A DNA stretch of 45,149 nucleotides from Streptomyces sp. McG3 (lineage in GTDB: Bacteria > Actinomycetota > Actinomycetes > Streptomycetales > Streptomycetaceae): NCBI RefSeq assembly GCF_018619185.1, contig NZ_JAAXYC010000028.1:1-45149 (forward strand). Direction: 5' to 3'. Positions 15,697-23,689 of this stretch are shown piece by piece. Position 1 is the first letter of the stretch. Every line of letters begins with the position of its first letter. The notes below the pieces were generated by a model. That model had not been told where the DNA came from and searched no databases. It worked only from the letters and a program-made list of their open reading frames with translations. The position numbers and the translations under genes were made by a program.

Positions 15697-16133
15697 CGGT
15701 ACGACCCCCCGTCCACGGGGAAGCGGGAGAGACGTTCGCGGACCGACCGCTTCAGCCGTTCCTCCCACCGGTCCCGCTCCGCGACATGGGTGAACAGCTC
15801 CCGCATCCGGTTCACCTCCTCGATCATGGCGCGCTCCTCCTCCACGAACCGGCGGTTCAGCGGCCGTTCGATCCTCAGCAGGAGGGTGACGCACGCCGCG
15901 AGCGAGAGCGCGGCCACGGCCAGGCCGACCGCGGCGAGCAGGCCCCCCGGACCGCCGCCCGTGGCGGCGGCGATGGCCAGGAACCCCGGGATGAGCACCG
16001 CGAGGGAGGCCGACGCGATCCGCGGCCGGCGGACCCGCCGCCGGCGCGCGCTCAGGGCCTGGACGCCGGCCAGCCGCCGTTCCGCGGCCGCCAGGGTCCG
16101 CAGGAACGCCGCTCCACCGTCGATCGCGGCCAT
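15693..16133 (-). CDS. Membrane protein with cytoplasmic helical tail, second gene of GTPase/membrane operon
   Basis: 146-residue protein. An N-terminal helical, basic region (FLRTLAAAERRLAGVQALSA then RRRRVRRPR) leads to two membrane helices (SLAVLIPGFLAIAAA and LLAAVGLAVAALSLAACVTL), followed by a highly charged helical tail (RFVEEERAMIEEVNRMRELF, then ERDRWEERLKRSVRERL) likely to form a coiled coil in the cytoplasm. The ATG lies one base after the stop of the GTPase-like gene, and its own stop overlaps the GTG of the next gene. I do not recognise a family. The charged tail could be the docking surface for the GTPase-like protein. Confidence 0.76.
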   Translation of the reverse strand: MAAIDGGAAFLRTLAAAERRLAGVQALSARRRRVRRPRIASASLAVLIPGFLAIAAATGGGPGGLLAAVGLAVAALSLAACVTLLLRIERPLNRRFVEEERAMIEEVNRMRELFTHVAERDRWEERLKRSVRERLSRFPVDGGSYR

Positions 16134-16134
16134 G

Positions 16135-17001
16135 TCAGTCCCCGTTCCGCTGTGTGATGAACGACTGGAGTTCCTGGCCGAAATGGGTGCGCAACGCGCC
16201 GATCTGCGCGTCGTCCAGTTGTGAGGTGCCCACGGGCAGCCCCGGGAGGTACTGGTGGCGGATGAGCCGGGAGGCCATCGGGAGGACGGACAGGCGCAGC
16301 GACGTCTCGTTCTCCAGGTCCCGCATGAGCGCGGCGAACGGGGACTCCCGGCGGGCCCGCCCCGGGATGTAGTGGTCGCGCGCCTCGTCGAGCCGGTCCC
16401 AGTACAGATCGCACTTGGAGACCGCGACGATCAGCCACCTCAGCCGTTTGGCCAGCTGCCCGTCGATGATCTCGTCGACCAGGAGGCGGAAGTCGGCCGC
16501 CTCCTTGCGGCGGTGCCAGTTCCGTACGGCTTCCTGGTCGACGTCGCCGTCGGCGGCGAGCGCCTCGTGGACGTCGCGCTGGGAGCCGCGCTGCCAGATC
16601 CTGTTGTGCCCCCAGCAGACGACGTGGACGATGCCGTGCGGGGACGCGTCGCCCCGCATCGTGTCCTGGAGGGCCCGTTCCCGCTGGGTGGACAGCTGAC
16701 CGGGGATGACGGTGACGGCGGCCCGGGTGCGGTGGTTGCCGGAGCGCAGGACCGTGGCGTGCTTCTCGATGTCGGGGCTGCGGGAGCTGTCGCTGTCGCC
16801 CGTGCGGATGGACTGCGTCAGCGCGTCGTACAGGACGCTCTTGCCCGCCCCCGCCTCGCCGGTGACGGCGATGGGGTTGACCGAGAGGCCGAGCCGTCCG
16901 TGCAGGGTGGCCGCGGCGGCCCCGGCCACCGGGCCGCCGCCGTCCACCGCGTGCCGGACACTCTCCCACCGTGATCGGGTGTTCTCCCAGACGTCGGGCA
17001 C
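16135..17001 (-). CDS. P-loop GTPase-like protein, first gene of GTPase/membrane operon
   Basis: 288-residue cytoplasmic P-loop protein. A Walker A motif GEAGAGKS is at 48-55, following a strand (NPIAVTGEA). A second block TVIPGQ (97-102) sits where a GTPase has its G3 DxxG, and VSKCDLYW (194-201) resembles the G4 base-recognition motif (N/T)KxD with Ser in place of Asn/Thr. It therefore looks like a divergent TRAFAC-class GTPase, though ATP use is not excluded. Before the P-loop is a helical region containing WENTRSRWESVRHAV. The GTG start at 17001 has GGGGGAG 7 bases upstream. It heads a three-gene unit with two membrane proteins. No function is known to me. Confidence 0.78.
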   Translation of the reverse strand: MPDVWENTRSRWESVRHAVDGGGPVAGAAAATLHGRLGLSVNPIAVTGEAGAGKSVLYDALTQSIRTGDSDSSRSPDIEKHATVLRSGNHRTRAAVTVIPGQLSTQRERALQDTMRGDASPHGIVHVVCWGHNRIWQRGSQRDVHEALAADGDVDQEAVRNWHRRKEAADFRLLVDEIIDGQLAKRLRWLIVAVSKCDLYWDRLDEARDHYIPGRARRESPFAALMRDLENETSLRLSVLPMASRLIRHQYLPGLPVGTSQLDDAQIGALRTHFGQELQSFITQRNGD

Positions 17002-17103
17002 GCGCGCAGCTCCCCCGGTAGGCCGATGGGGAGATGCTATCGATCAACTGGACCCGACGCACCGGCACTTACGTGATTCGCGGGCGGCCCGGGGATCCGG
17101 CTG

Positions 17104-17502
17104 CTATTGGATGAACCGGGGCAGCCAGCGGGCCTGGTAGTCGGGGTGGCCCGCGTACTCGGCGGCCAGTTGCCTCACGGCGAAGCCCAGGCCCACCGCA
17201 CGGCCGGAGCGGAAGTCCTCGGCCGGACGGTCGGTGTCCAGATCGGCCACCTCGACGTACTCGCCGAGCATGACCCGGTTCGTCTCGATGCGCTCCAGGG
17301 TCCGCGCGGGGTCCTGGAGCGCGATGTGCTCGTCGAAGCCCCGCCCCCGCACCGTGAACGCCACCCCGCCGGTGCGGTCGTGGACCTCGCCCGGCACATC
17401 GGCCGGGCACCGCCATCGGTCCCCGCCGGCGGCCAGTGCGACGTGTTCCTCGTCGGCGAGCCGCGCCCGGACGAAGGCCACCATGTCTGCGTTGGCGCCC
17501 AT
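17104..17502 (-). CDS. DUF6221 family protein
   Basis: 132-residue soluble protein. The N-terminal ADMVAFVRARLADEEHVALA, the middle DPARTLERIETNRVMLGEYV and the C-terminal AVRQLAAEYAGHPDYQARWL match the DUF6221 family of actinobacteria, which has no assigned function and often occurs in variable or phage-derived regions. The ATG at 17502 has GGGAG 7 bases upstream. Open frame further upstream is leader. It lies between the GTPase operon and the VOC/MFS pair and appears to be transcribed alone. Confidence 0.8.
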   Translation of the reverse strand: MGANADMVAFVRARLADEEHVALAAGGDRWRCPADVPGEVHDRTGGVAFTVRGRGFDEHIALQDPARTLERIETNRVMLGEYVEVADLDTDRPAEDFRSGRAVGLGFAVRQLAAEYAGHPDYQARWLPRFIQ

Positions 17503-17596
17503 TGGATGCCGCTCCCTTGCGCTGATGGATCTCTGCACTCGATACGGGGAGCATTCTGATGGACCGGACGCGGCGCGATCCACCTCCGCATCCGGT

Positions 17597-18052
17597 TCAC
17601 CCCACCGTGTCCCCCGCGTTGCTCGCGGCCAGGTCGGCGAGGACCTTGTGCAGGGGTTCGGTCTTCCGGCGGCGGTACTCCTGCACCGCCCAGCCATTGC
17701 CGTCGGGGTCGGTGAAGTACATGAAGGTCGCCCCGTCGTCGGGGGTGTACCGCTGCGGCTCGGAGACCTCGACGCCCCGGCCGACGAGCTCGGCGTGCGC
17801 GGCGTCGATGTCGGTGACGCAGAGCTGGAGGCCGTGGTACGTGCCCGGCCGCGGGGTTCCGGTCGGGTTGGGCAGTCCGTCGGTGAGGGCGATCGAACAG
17901 CCGGATCCGGGTGGCGTCAGCTGGACGACGCGGGCGCCCGGCATCACCTCGTCGTCGAGGTCGACGTGGAAGCCGAGTCCGTCCCGGTAGAAGTCCCGGG
18001 CCCGGTCGATGTCGGTCACGGGCAGCACGATCACTTCGAGGGTCCAGTCCAT
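17597..18052 (-). CDS. VOC-family (glyoxalase/bleomycin-resistance-like) protein
   Basis: 151-residue protein with two beta-alpha-beta-beta-beta modules typical of the vicinal oxygen chelate fold: LEVIVLPVTDIDRARDFYRD at the start, and YHGLQLCVTDIDAAHAELVG with TFMYFTDPDGNGWAVQEY in the second half. The DPDGN(G/W) element and the first-strand residue of the ILPV motif are usual metal/substrate positions. Its ATG lies 3 bases after the MFS gene stop, with GGGAG in the end of that gene, so the two are co-transcribed and probably coupled. Members include glyoxalases, dioxygenases and antibiotic-binding proteins; pairing with an exporter favours a detoxification role, as inference. Confidence 0.88.
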   Translation of the reverse strand: MDWTLEVIVLPVTDIDRARDFYRDGLGFHVDLDDEVMPGARVVQLTPPGSGCSIALTDGLPNPTGTPRPGTYHGLQLCVTDIDAAHAELVGRGVEVSEPQRYTPDDGATFMYFTDPDGNGWAVQEYRRRKTEPLHKVLADLAASNAGDTVG

Positions 18053-18055
18053 GGG

Positions 18056-19708
18056 TCAGCTCCCTTTCGCGGGTCGGTCGGTGTCCGGGTCGCGCCCGGG
18101 CCGGTCCGGGCCGGTCCTGGGCTCGTCCGTCTCGCCTGCCCCCACGGCCACCCCGTCCGCGCCCGCGTCCCCGGCGATCGGCGTCGCGCCGCCCTGGAGG
18201 CGGGCCAGGTCGGTGGACCGGACCTGGATGACGAACAGGGCGACCAGAGCGGCGAGCACGGCGAAGCAGGCCGCCACGACGAAGGCGCTGGAGACCCCCG
18301 AGGTCAGGACCTGGTCGCCCCAGGGCCCCGGCAGCTGGCCGGTCCTGCGGAACTCCTGGAGCTGGGCGGGGGTGCCCTCCCGGAGGAATGCCGGCACCTG
18401 GTCGTCGGCCTCGTTCCGGCTGGCCGTGCCGAATGTCGTCACCAGGATCGACAGGCCCAGGGACCCGCCGACCTGCTGGGAGGCGTTCAGGGTGCCGGAG
18501 GCGGCGCCCGCCTCCTTCGGGGCGATGCCCGAGACCGCCATCAGGGTCAGCGACACGAACTGCATGCCCATGCCGAACCCGAACACGAGCATCGGGCCGA
18601 GGATCGAGCCGAGGTAGGAGCTGTGGACGTCGGTCAGCGTCAGCCAGCCGAGCCCCGCGGCAGCCAGCAGCGCGCCCACCACCATGAAGGGTTTGGGTCC
18701 CCAGCGGGGAAGCAGCTGCGAGGCCAGGCCGGCGCTGATCGCGATGACGACGCTCACCGGCAGGAAGGCGAGTCCGGCCCGCAACGGGCTGAATTCGAGG
18801 ACGTCCTGGACGAAGAGGGTCAGGAAGAAGAACATTCCGAAGATCGCCGCGGAGAGGCACAGCATCATCGTGTAGGTGCCGGCCCGGTTGCGGTCGCGGA
18901 ACAGTGCCAGCGGGGTGATGGGCTGTCTGGAGCGGCTCTCGATGGCGATGAACAGGCCGAGGAGCACCACGGCCGCGGCGAACGATCCCAGCGTGACGGT
19001 GTCGGTCCAGCCCTCCTCGGAGGCACGGATGAAGCCGTAGACCAGCAGCACCATGCCCGCTGTGGAGGTGAGGGCGCCCGCCACGTCGAAGTGGCCGGGA
19101 CGGCGTTCGGACTCGGGGATGTACCGGGGGGCCGCGAGGGCGATCAGCAGGCCGATGGGGACGTTGACGAACAGCACCCAGCGCCAGTCGAGCCACTCCA
19201 CCAGGACTCCGCCGGCCAGCAGACCGATCGCGCTGCCGCCCGCCGAGACGCCGGCGAACACCCCGAACGCGCGGTTGCGTTCGGGGCCCTCGCGGAAGGT
19301 GGTGGTGATCAGCGACAGAGCGGTGGGTGAGGCGATCGCGCCGCCGACGCCCTGGAGCGAGCGGGCGGCCAGCAACTGCCAGCCCTCCTGGGACAGTCCG
19401 CCGAGCAGCGAGGCGAAGACGAAGAGGAGCACGCCGAAGATGAAGACCCGGCGGCGGCCGAGGATGTCGCCGAGGCGTCCGCCGAGCAGCAGCAGACCGC
19501 CGAACGTCAGCGTGTACGCGTTGACGACCCAGGAGAGGTTCTCGGTGGAGAATCCCAGGTCCTTCTGCATGTGCGGCAGGGCGATGTTGACGATGGTGAC
19601 GTCGAGCACCACCATCAGCTGGCACGAGGCGATGACCAGCAGTGCCAGTCCGCCCCGGTGCCGATCGGAGGTGGCCGTATCAGCGGGTGTCGCGTGGGAG
19701 CCCGTCAT
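18056..19708 (-). CDS. MFS multidrug exporter, DHA2 (EmrB/QacA) family
   Basis: 550-residue transporter with about 14 membrane helices. The first helix region contains QLMVVLDVTIVNIALPHMQK (DHA2 motif D1, with the membrane aspartate), followed by WVVNAYTLTFGGLLLLGGRL and GDILGRRRVF (motif A). The helix-5 motif C appears as GVSAGGSAIGLLAGGVLVEW. The C-terminal tail of about 50 residues is charged and disordered. This branch exports drugs and dyes using proton motive force. The downstream VOC gene follows at 3 bases. A 30-nt dyad upstream at 19771-19800 suggests repression by a TetR-type regulator whose gene is not adjacent. Confidence 0.92.
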   Translation of the reverse strand: MTGSHATPADTATSDRHRGGLALLVIASCQLMVVLDVTIVNIALPHMQKDLGFSTENLSWVVNAYTLTFGGLLLLGGRLGDILGRRRVFIFGVLLFVFASLLGGLSQEGWQLLAARSLQGVGGAIASPTALSLITTTFREGPERNRAFGVFAGVSAGGSAIGLLAGGVLVEWLDWRWVLFVNVPIGLLIALAAPRYIPESERRPGHFDVAGALTSTAGMVLLVYGFIRASEEGWTDTVTLGSFAAAVVLLGLFIAIESRSRQPITPLALFRDRNRAGTYTMMLCLSAAIFGMFFFLTLFVQDVLEFSPLRAGLAFLPVSVVIAISAGLASQLLPRWGPKPFMVVGALLAAAGLGWLTLTDVHSSYLGSILGPMLVFGFGMGMQFVSLTLMAVSGIAPKEAGAASGTLNASQQVGGSLGLSILVTTFGTASRNEADDQVPAFLREGTPAQLQEFRRTGQLPGPWGDQVLTSGVSSAFVVAACFAVLAALVALFVIQVRSTDLARLQGGATPIAGDAGADGVAVGAGETDEPRTGPDRPGRDPDTDRPAKGS

Positions 19709-19770
19709 GGTGGGGGTCGTCTCTCGTGCCGAGGGCAGTGCGCCCGGTGAGGGCGGCCGGTCTCTGCGTC

Positions 19771-19800
19771 GGTCGGATGAACGCGGGCGTTCACCCGACC
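19771..19800. promoter_or_regulatory. Operator-like dyad upstream of MFS exporter
   Basis: A 30-nt imperfect palindrome with 13 of 15 paired positions. Its core is TGAACGCGGGCGTTCA (19778-19793), flanked by GGTCGG and CCGACC. It is centred about 77 bases upstream of the MFS ATG. TetR-family sites have this form. Confidence 0.6.
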
Positions 19801-19838
19801 GACGTTATGCCGGAACCCGGAGCCCCGCCATTCGAGCG

Positions 19839-19866
19839 TCCGGCCGCCCGCGCGCGGGCGGCCGGA
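19839..19866 (-). terminator. Terminator of the srs operon (28-nt perfect palindrome)
   Basis: Positions 19839-19852 pair exactly with 19853-19866, one base beyond the srsC stop. It separates the srs operon from the MFS promoter. Confidence 0.8.
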
Positions 19867-19867
19867 T

Positions 19868-20884
19868 TCACTGGAGTGCGTGGACCGCGGTACGGAAGAG
19901 GGCGGGTGCCCGGTGGGCGGCGGCGACGATCAGCCGCCCCGAGGACGGATGGCCGGCGGCGCCCAGCAGGGCCGCGGTGAGCAGGCGGTAGCGTCGTGTG
20001 ACCCGCGCCCAGCGCCGGGGGTAGTCCTCGGGCCGCCCGGCGACCAGGCAGTCGACCGCGGCCGTAGCGGTGGCCACCGCGAGGGCGATGCCCTCCCCGG
20101 TCAGGGCGTCCACGTAGCCCGCGGCGTCGCCGACCAGCAGGACGCGCCCGGCCCGTGGGCCCTGTGCCCGCTGGCGCAGTGGACCCGCCCCGCGTACGGG
20201 GGTGGGTCCGGGGCCGCACGCGAGCCGGGCGGCGAGAGTGGGGTAGGCGGCCAGATGCTGGTCGTAGGGGCGGCGGTCGCGGCTCAGGACGGCCACTCCC
20301 ACCAGGCGATCGCCGACCGGGGTCACGTACGCCTCGCCGTGCCGGGACCAGTGCACCTCGACGTGGTCCGTCCACGGGGCGAGCGGGTAGTGGCGGCGCA
20401 GGCCGTAGCGTCCGGGCCCGGTGACGGGCCGGTCGAGGCCCAGGGCGCGGCGCAGCGGCGAGTGGAGCCCGTCGGCGGCGACGAGCCAGCGCGCGGTGAG
20501 TCCGGCGGCGGTGACGGTGTGCTCGTCCTGCCGGATCTCCCCCGCCTTCGCGGGGACGACGCGGACGCCGAGGGCGGCGGCCCGCTCGTGCAGGGCGGTG
20601 TGGAGTTCGGTGCGGCGGACACCCGCGCCGGGGCCGCCCCGGAAGTCCGCCTCCGCGCTGCGCCGGCCGTCGGTGTAGCGGATACCGCGCAGTTCGTGGC
20701 CGGTCACCCGTACGCCGAGGTCGCGCAGGGCCGCGACGCCGCCGGGCATGATGCCCTCGCCGCACGCCTTGTCGACGGGGGTGGTGCGCGGCTCGACCAC
20801 CACCGCCTCCAGGCCCGCCGAAGCGGCCCGGATCGCGGCGGTCAGTCCGGCCGGTCCGCCGCCCACGACCAGGACGTCGATCAC
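19868..20884 (-). CDS. srsC: FAD-dependent monooxygenase, SrsC-like (phenolic lipid hydroxylase)
   Basis: 338-residue flavoprotein hydroxylase. The dinucleotide-binding motif is DVLVVGGGPAGLTAAIRAAS at the N-terminus, the geranylgeranyl-reductase/UbiH-type signature is PVDKACGEGIMPGG, and the second FAD motif is RVLLVGDAAGYVDALTGEGI. In the S. griseus pathway SrsC hydroxylates the methylated alkylresorcinol, leading to alkylquinones. GTG at 20884 overlaps the stop of the methyltransferase gene (GTGA). Much longer open frames across this region are shadows. It is the third gene of the srs operon and is followed at once by a perfect palindrome terminator. Confidence 0.88.
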   Translation of the reverse strand: MIDVLVVGGGPAGLTAAIRAASAGLEAVVVEPRTTPVDKACGEGIMPGGVAALRDLGVRVTGHELRGIRYTDGRRSAEADFRGGPGAGVRRTELHTALHERAAALGVRVVPAKAGEIRQDEHTVTAAGLTARWLVAADGLHSPLRRALGLDRPVTGPGRYGLRRHYPLAPWTDHVEVHWSRHGEAYVTPVGDRLVGVAVLSRDRRPYDQHLAAYPTLAARLACGPGPTPVRGAGPLRQRAQGPRAGRVLLVGDAAGYVDALTGEGIALAVATATAAVDCLVAGRPEDYPRRWARVTRRYRLLTAALLGAAGHPSSGRLIVAAAHRAPALFRTAVHALQ

Positions 20885-21414
20885 GCGGGTGCGTCCGCGG
20901 CCGGGAGGCGGGCGAGCGCCCCGTCCTCGCACCGGATCCGCACCACCATGAGCGCGGCGTTGAGGGCGGTGAAGACGAGGGCGGTCACCCAGGCCCCGTG
21001 GACCAGGGGCAGCGCGAGGCCTTCGGCCGCGACGGCGACGTAGTTGGGGTGGCTCAGCCACCGGTAGGGGCCGCCGGTGACCCGGGGAAGGCCGGGGACC
21101 ACGATGACCCGGGTGTTCCAGCGGGGGCCGAGGGTGCGGATGCACCACCAGCGCAGCACCTGCGAGGCCACGACGACGGCGGCCATCGTCCAGCCGAGTA
21201 CGGCTGGGAAAGGGCGTTCGGCGAACCGGACCTCCACCAGACAGCCGGCCAGGAGCGTGGTGTGCAGCGCGACCATCGCCGGATAGTGCCCGCGGCCCGA
21301 TTCGACGCCGCCCCGGGCGAGGCTCCAGCGGGAGTTGCGGCGGGCCACGACGAGTTCGGCGAGGCGCTCGGCCGCGACGGCCAGCACCAGGAGGGTGTAC
21401 CAGGTCGAGGTCAT
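20881..21414 (-). CDS. srsB: Isoprenylcysteine carboxyl methyltransferase-family O-methyltransferase, SrsB-like
   Basis: 177-residue membrane methyltransferase with about five hydrophobic segments, beginning TSTWYTLLVLAVAAERLAEL. The ICMT-family cofactor region is recognisable as GPRWNTRVIVVPG followed by TGGPYRWLSHPNYVAV, the conserved RxxxHPNY block. In S. griseus SrsB methylates the phenolic hydroxyl of alkylresorcinols using S-adenosylmethionine. The ATG at 21414 has GGAAGGAGAG upstream and lies 15 bases after the PKS stop; the end overlaps the next gene. This order (PKS, methyltransferase, hydroxylase) is the srsABC arrangement. Confidence 0.9.
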   Translation of the reverse strand: MTSTWYTLLVLAVAAERLAELVVARRNSRWSLARGGVESGRGHYPAMVALHTTLLAGCLVEVRFAERPFPAVLGWTMAAVVVASQVLRWWCIRTLGPRWNTRVIVVPGLPRVTGGPYRWLSHPNYVAVAAEGLALPLVHGAWVTALVFTALNAALMVVRIRCEDGALARLPAADAPA

Positions 21415-21429
21415 GGGGGTCTCTCCTTC

Positions 21430-22482
21430 CTACCAGCGCAGCAGCACCAGTTCGCAACAGAATCCCGGGCCCATGGCCAGCAGCAGTCCGGGGGTGCCCG
21501 GCTCGGGGCGGCGCTGTTCGATGGTGTCCCGCAGGACGTGCAGGACCGAGGACGAGGACAGGTTGCCGACGTCGGCCAGCGAGCGCCAGGTGACGTCGAG
21601 CGCGCCGTCGGGCAGATCGAGGACCTCGGTGACGGTCTCCAGCACCTTGGGGCCGCCCGGGTGGCACACCCAGTGGGCGACGTCCTTCGGCTTGAGCCCG
21701 TGCTCATCGAGGAACTCCCTCACGTCGTCCGCGAGATAGCGGCGGACGACGTCGGGCACCGCCGGGTCGAGGACCACGGTGAAGCCGGTGCTGCCGATGT
21801 CCCAGCCCATGACGTGCTCGGTGTCCGGGTACATCCGGCTGCGGGTGGCCACGATCTCGGGGCCCGAGACGGCCCGGCGGCCGCCGAGGGCGACCAAGGC
21901 GGCCGCTCCGTCGCCGAACAGCGCGGTCGCCACCAGGTTGGCGGGCGACGGGTCGTGGCGCTGGAAGGTGAGGGAGCAGAGCTCGACCGACAGGAGCACG
22001 GCCACGTCGTCGGGGCGGCCGAGGAGGTAGTCGTGCAGCCGGGCCGTCCCGGCCGCTCCGGCGACGCAGCCGAGGCCGAAGACGGGCAGCCGTTTGACGT
22101 CCGACCGCATGCCCAGGCGGGTCACGAGCCGGGCGTCGACGGAGGGGGCGGCGATCCCGGTGACCGAGGTGAACATCAGCAGGTCCACATCGGTGGGCCG
22201 CAGCCCCGCCGCCCGCAGCGCACCGCGTACGGCCTGGGCGCCGAGGTCCACGGCGGACCGGATGAACACGTCGTTGGACGCGCCGAAGCCGTCGAGCTCG
22301 CGGTAGCCGTCCAGGGGCAGCACGGTGTGCCGGGTGCGGACCCGGGCGTTCTCGTGGAGCCGGTCCAGGACACGGCGGTCGGCTCCGGGCGGCAGGCAGG
22401 TGCGGGCCACCATGTCGGTGACCTCGCGCTGGGTGTGGCGGTGGGGCGGCAGAGCCCCGTGAACCGCGGCGATGCGGGTCAT
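21430..22482 (-). CDS. srsA: Type III polyketide synthase, SrsA-like alkylresorcinol synthase
   Basis: 350-residue chalcone-synthase-fold enzyme. The catalytic cysteine is Cys139 in LPVFGLGCVAGAAG. The histidine is probably in VAHWVCHPGGPKVLE and the asparagine in ADVGNLSSSSVL, completing the Cys-His-Asn triad. The C-terminal GPGFCCELVLLRW is typical of bacterial type III PKSs. SrsA of S. griseus condenses fatty acyl starters with malonyl and methylmalonyl units to alkylresorcinols and pyrones. The ATG at 22482 has a strong GGAGG 5 bases upstream. It starts the srsABC operon and is divergent from a UbiA-family gene across a 118-base promoter region. Assignment to the srs group rests on operon structure plus family. 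Confidence 0.92.
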   Translation of the reverse strand: MTRIAAVHGALPPHRHTQREVTDMVARTCLPPGADRRVLDRLHENARVRTRHTVLPLDGYRELDGFGASNDVFIRSAVDLGAQAVRGALRAAGLRPTDVDLLMFTSVTGIAAPSVDARLVTRLGMRSDVKRLPVFGLGCVAGAAGTARLHDYLLGRPDDVAVLLSVELCSLTFQRHDPSPANLVATALFGDGAAALVALGGRRAVSGPEIVATRSRMYPDTEHVMGWDIGSTGFTVVLDPAVPDVVRRYLADDVREFLDEHGLKPKDVAHWVCHPGGPKVLETVTEVLDLPDGALDVTWRSLADVGNLSSSSVLHVLRDTIEQRRPEPGTPGLLLAMGPGFCCELVLLRW

Positions 22483-22600
22483 CCTGCCTCCTGCTTCGGT
22501 GGCGTCATGGCCCCATCCTGCCCACAAGGAGCGAGGGAACGGCGTAAAAGACCCGCCCGGTCGCCGCATTGACGGGGCGTCGGGCCCCTACGATCGCCCG

Positions 22601-23521
22601 ATGGACGCCACGGACAGGGTGAGCCCGGCCGGAGCGGATCCGGCCGGTGCCGCGCCGGTGGGAGTAGGACCCGCGGCGGGGCCGGCCGGCGCGCGGCGAC
22701 GCGGCCGGGTCGTGGGGCTCGCGCTCGCGTGCCACCCGGGACCGGCGCTCGCGGTGACCGCGCTCGCCTGTGCCCTCGCCCTCGGCTCCGGCCTCGGCGG
22801 CCTCCGCTCCGTGCTGGTCACGGCGGCGGTGCTGACCGGCCAGCTCTCGGTCGGCTGGTGCAACGACGCGTACGACGCGCGGCGCGACGCCGATGCCGGC
22901 CGCCGGGGGAAGCCCGCGGCCGACGGCACGGTCGGGGCCCGTGCGGTGTGGGCGGCGGCGGCGGTCGCGCTCGCCCTGTGCGTACCGCTCTCGCTGGCCT
23001 GCGGGGCGCTCGCCGGCACGGTCCACCTCGCCGCCGTCACCGCCGCCTGGCTCTACAACCTGCGGCTCAAGGCGACGGCCCTGTCCTGGCTGCCGTACGT
23101 GGCAGGATTCGGCGCCCTGCCCGCCGCCGTCGCCCTCTCCCTGCCCGGCGGACCGTGGCCCCGATGGTGGACGGTGGCGGCCGGGGCCCTGCTCGGGTTC
23201 GCGGCGCATCTGGCCGACACCCTCCCGGACATCGCGGCGGACCGGGCGGCCGGGATCCGGGGCCTCCCGCACCGGCTGGGCGACCGGGGCACCCGGCTGC
23301 TGCTGCCGGTGCCGCTCCTCGGCGCCACGGCGGTGCTGGCGTTCGGCCCGCCGGGACCGGTGGACGCCATGGGTGCGGCGGCACTCGTCCTGGCCGGTGC
23401 GGCGTCGCTCGCGGGCCCGGCTCTCGGCCGCCGGTGGCGCAAGGCCGCCTTGGCCGGAGCGGTGGCCGTGGCTGCGGTGGATCTGGCGCTGCTGCTGGCC
23501 AGGGGCGCCGCCGGGGCCTGA
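22601..23521 (+). CDS. UbiA-family prenyltransferase
   Basis: 306-residue integral membrane prenyltransferase with about eight or nine hydrophobic segments after an Ala/Pro/Gly-rich head. The first Asp-rich diphosphate/Mg site is NDAYDARRDADAGRRGKP (NDxxDxxxD, about 88-105) and the second is in DTLPDIAADRAAGIRGLP (DxxxD). UbiA enzymes attach prenyl chains to aromatic rings or act on related lipids. Placement divergent to srsABC suggests it may prenylate or otherwise process a phenolic or quinone product, but this is inference. The ATG at 22601 is the first in-frame ATG in the intergenic region; no strong ribosome binding site is seen. Confidence 0.88.
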   Translation: MDATDRVSPAGADPAGAAPVGVGPAAGPAGARRRGRVVGLALACHPGPALAVTALACALALGSGLGGLRSVLVTAAVLTGQLSVGWCNDAYDARRDADAGRRGKPAADGTVGARAVWAAAAVALALCVPLSLACGALAGTVHLAAVTAAWLYNLRLKATALSWLPYVAGFGALPAAVALSLPGGPWPRWWTVAAGALLGFAAHLADTLPDIAADRAAGIRGLPHRLGDRGTRLLLPVPLLGATAVLAFGPPGPVDAMGAAALVLAGAASLAGPALGRRWRKAALAGAVAVAAVDLALLLARGAAGA

Positions 23522-23594
23522 ACGAGCCCATCCGATCGGCTGCCTGACGGTGCGTCAACAACGACCCCCGAATGACATGGCCATGCGAAGACCG

Positions 23595-23623
23595 TTGACA
23601 AATCAGAAACAGGGCAGAAATCT
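23595..23623 (+). promoter_or_regulatory. Candidate promoter for the GH87 gene
   Basis: A consensus -35 hexamer TTGACA (23595-23600), then 17 bases and a weak -10 AAATCT (23618-23623). The stretch 23560-23690 is clearly more AT-rich than its surroundings. Confidence 0.4.
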
Positions 23624-23689
23624 ATGAACCTCTCACCGCAAAAGATTGACTTGTGGACTCAAATATTGTGGAAGCAGAGGACATCATGA
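23624..23689 (+). CDS. Possible 21-codon leader ORF overlapping the GH87 start
   Basis: ATG at 23624 opens a 21-codon frame (MNLSPQKIDLWTQILWKQRT S) whose TGA at 23687-23689 overlaps the ATG of the GH87 gene as ATGA. The preceding sequence has only a weak GGGCAGA ribosome binding site. It could couple or regulate translation of the downstream gene. It could equally be chance, as codon use is not typical of the genome and the region is AT-rich non-coding DNA. Confidence 0.25.
   Translation: MNLSPQKIDLWTQILWKQRTS

Noticed and set aside
17175..19625. An 816-residue open frame spanning the MFS, VOC and DUF6221 genes.
   Set aside because: Off-frame translation of three well-supported genes with low-complexity Arg/Gly-rich composition.
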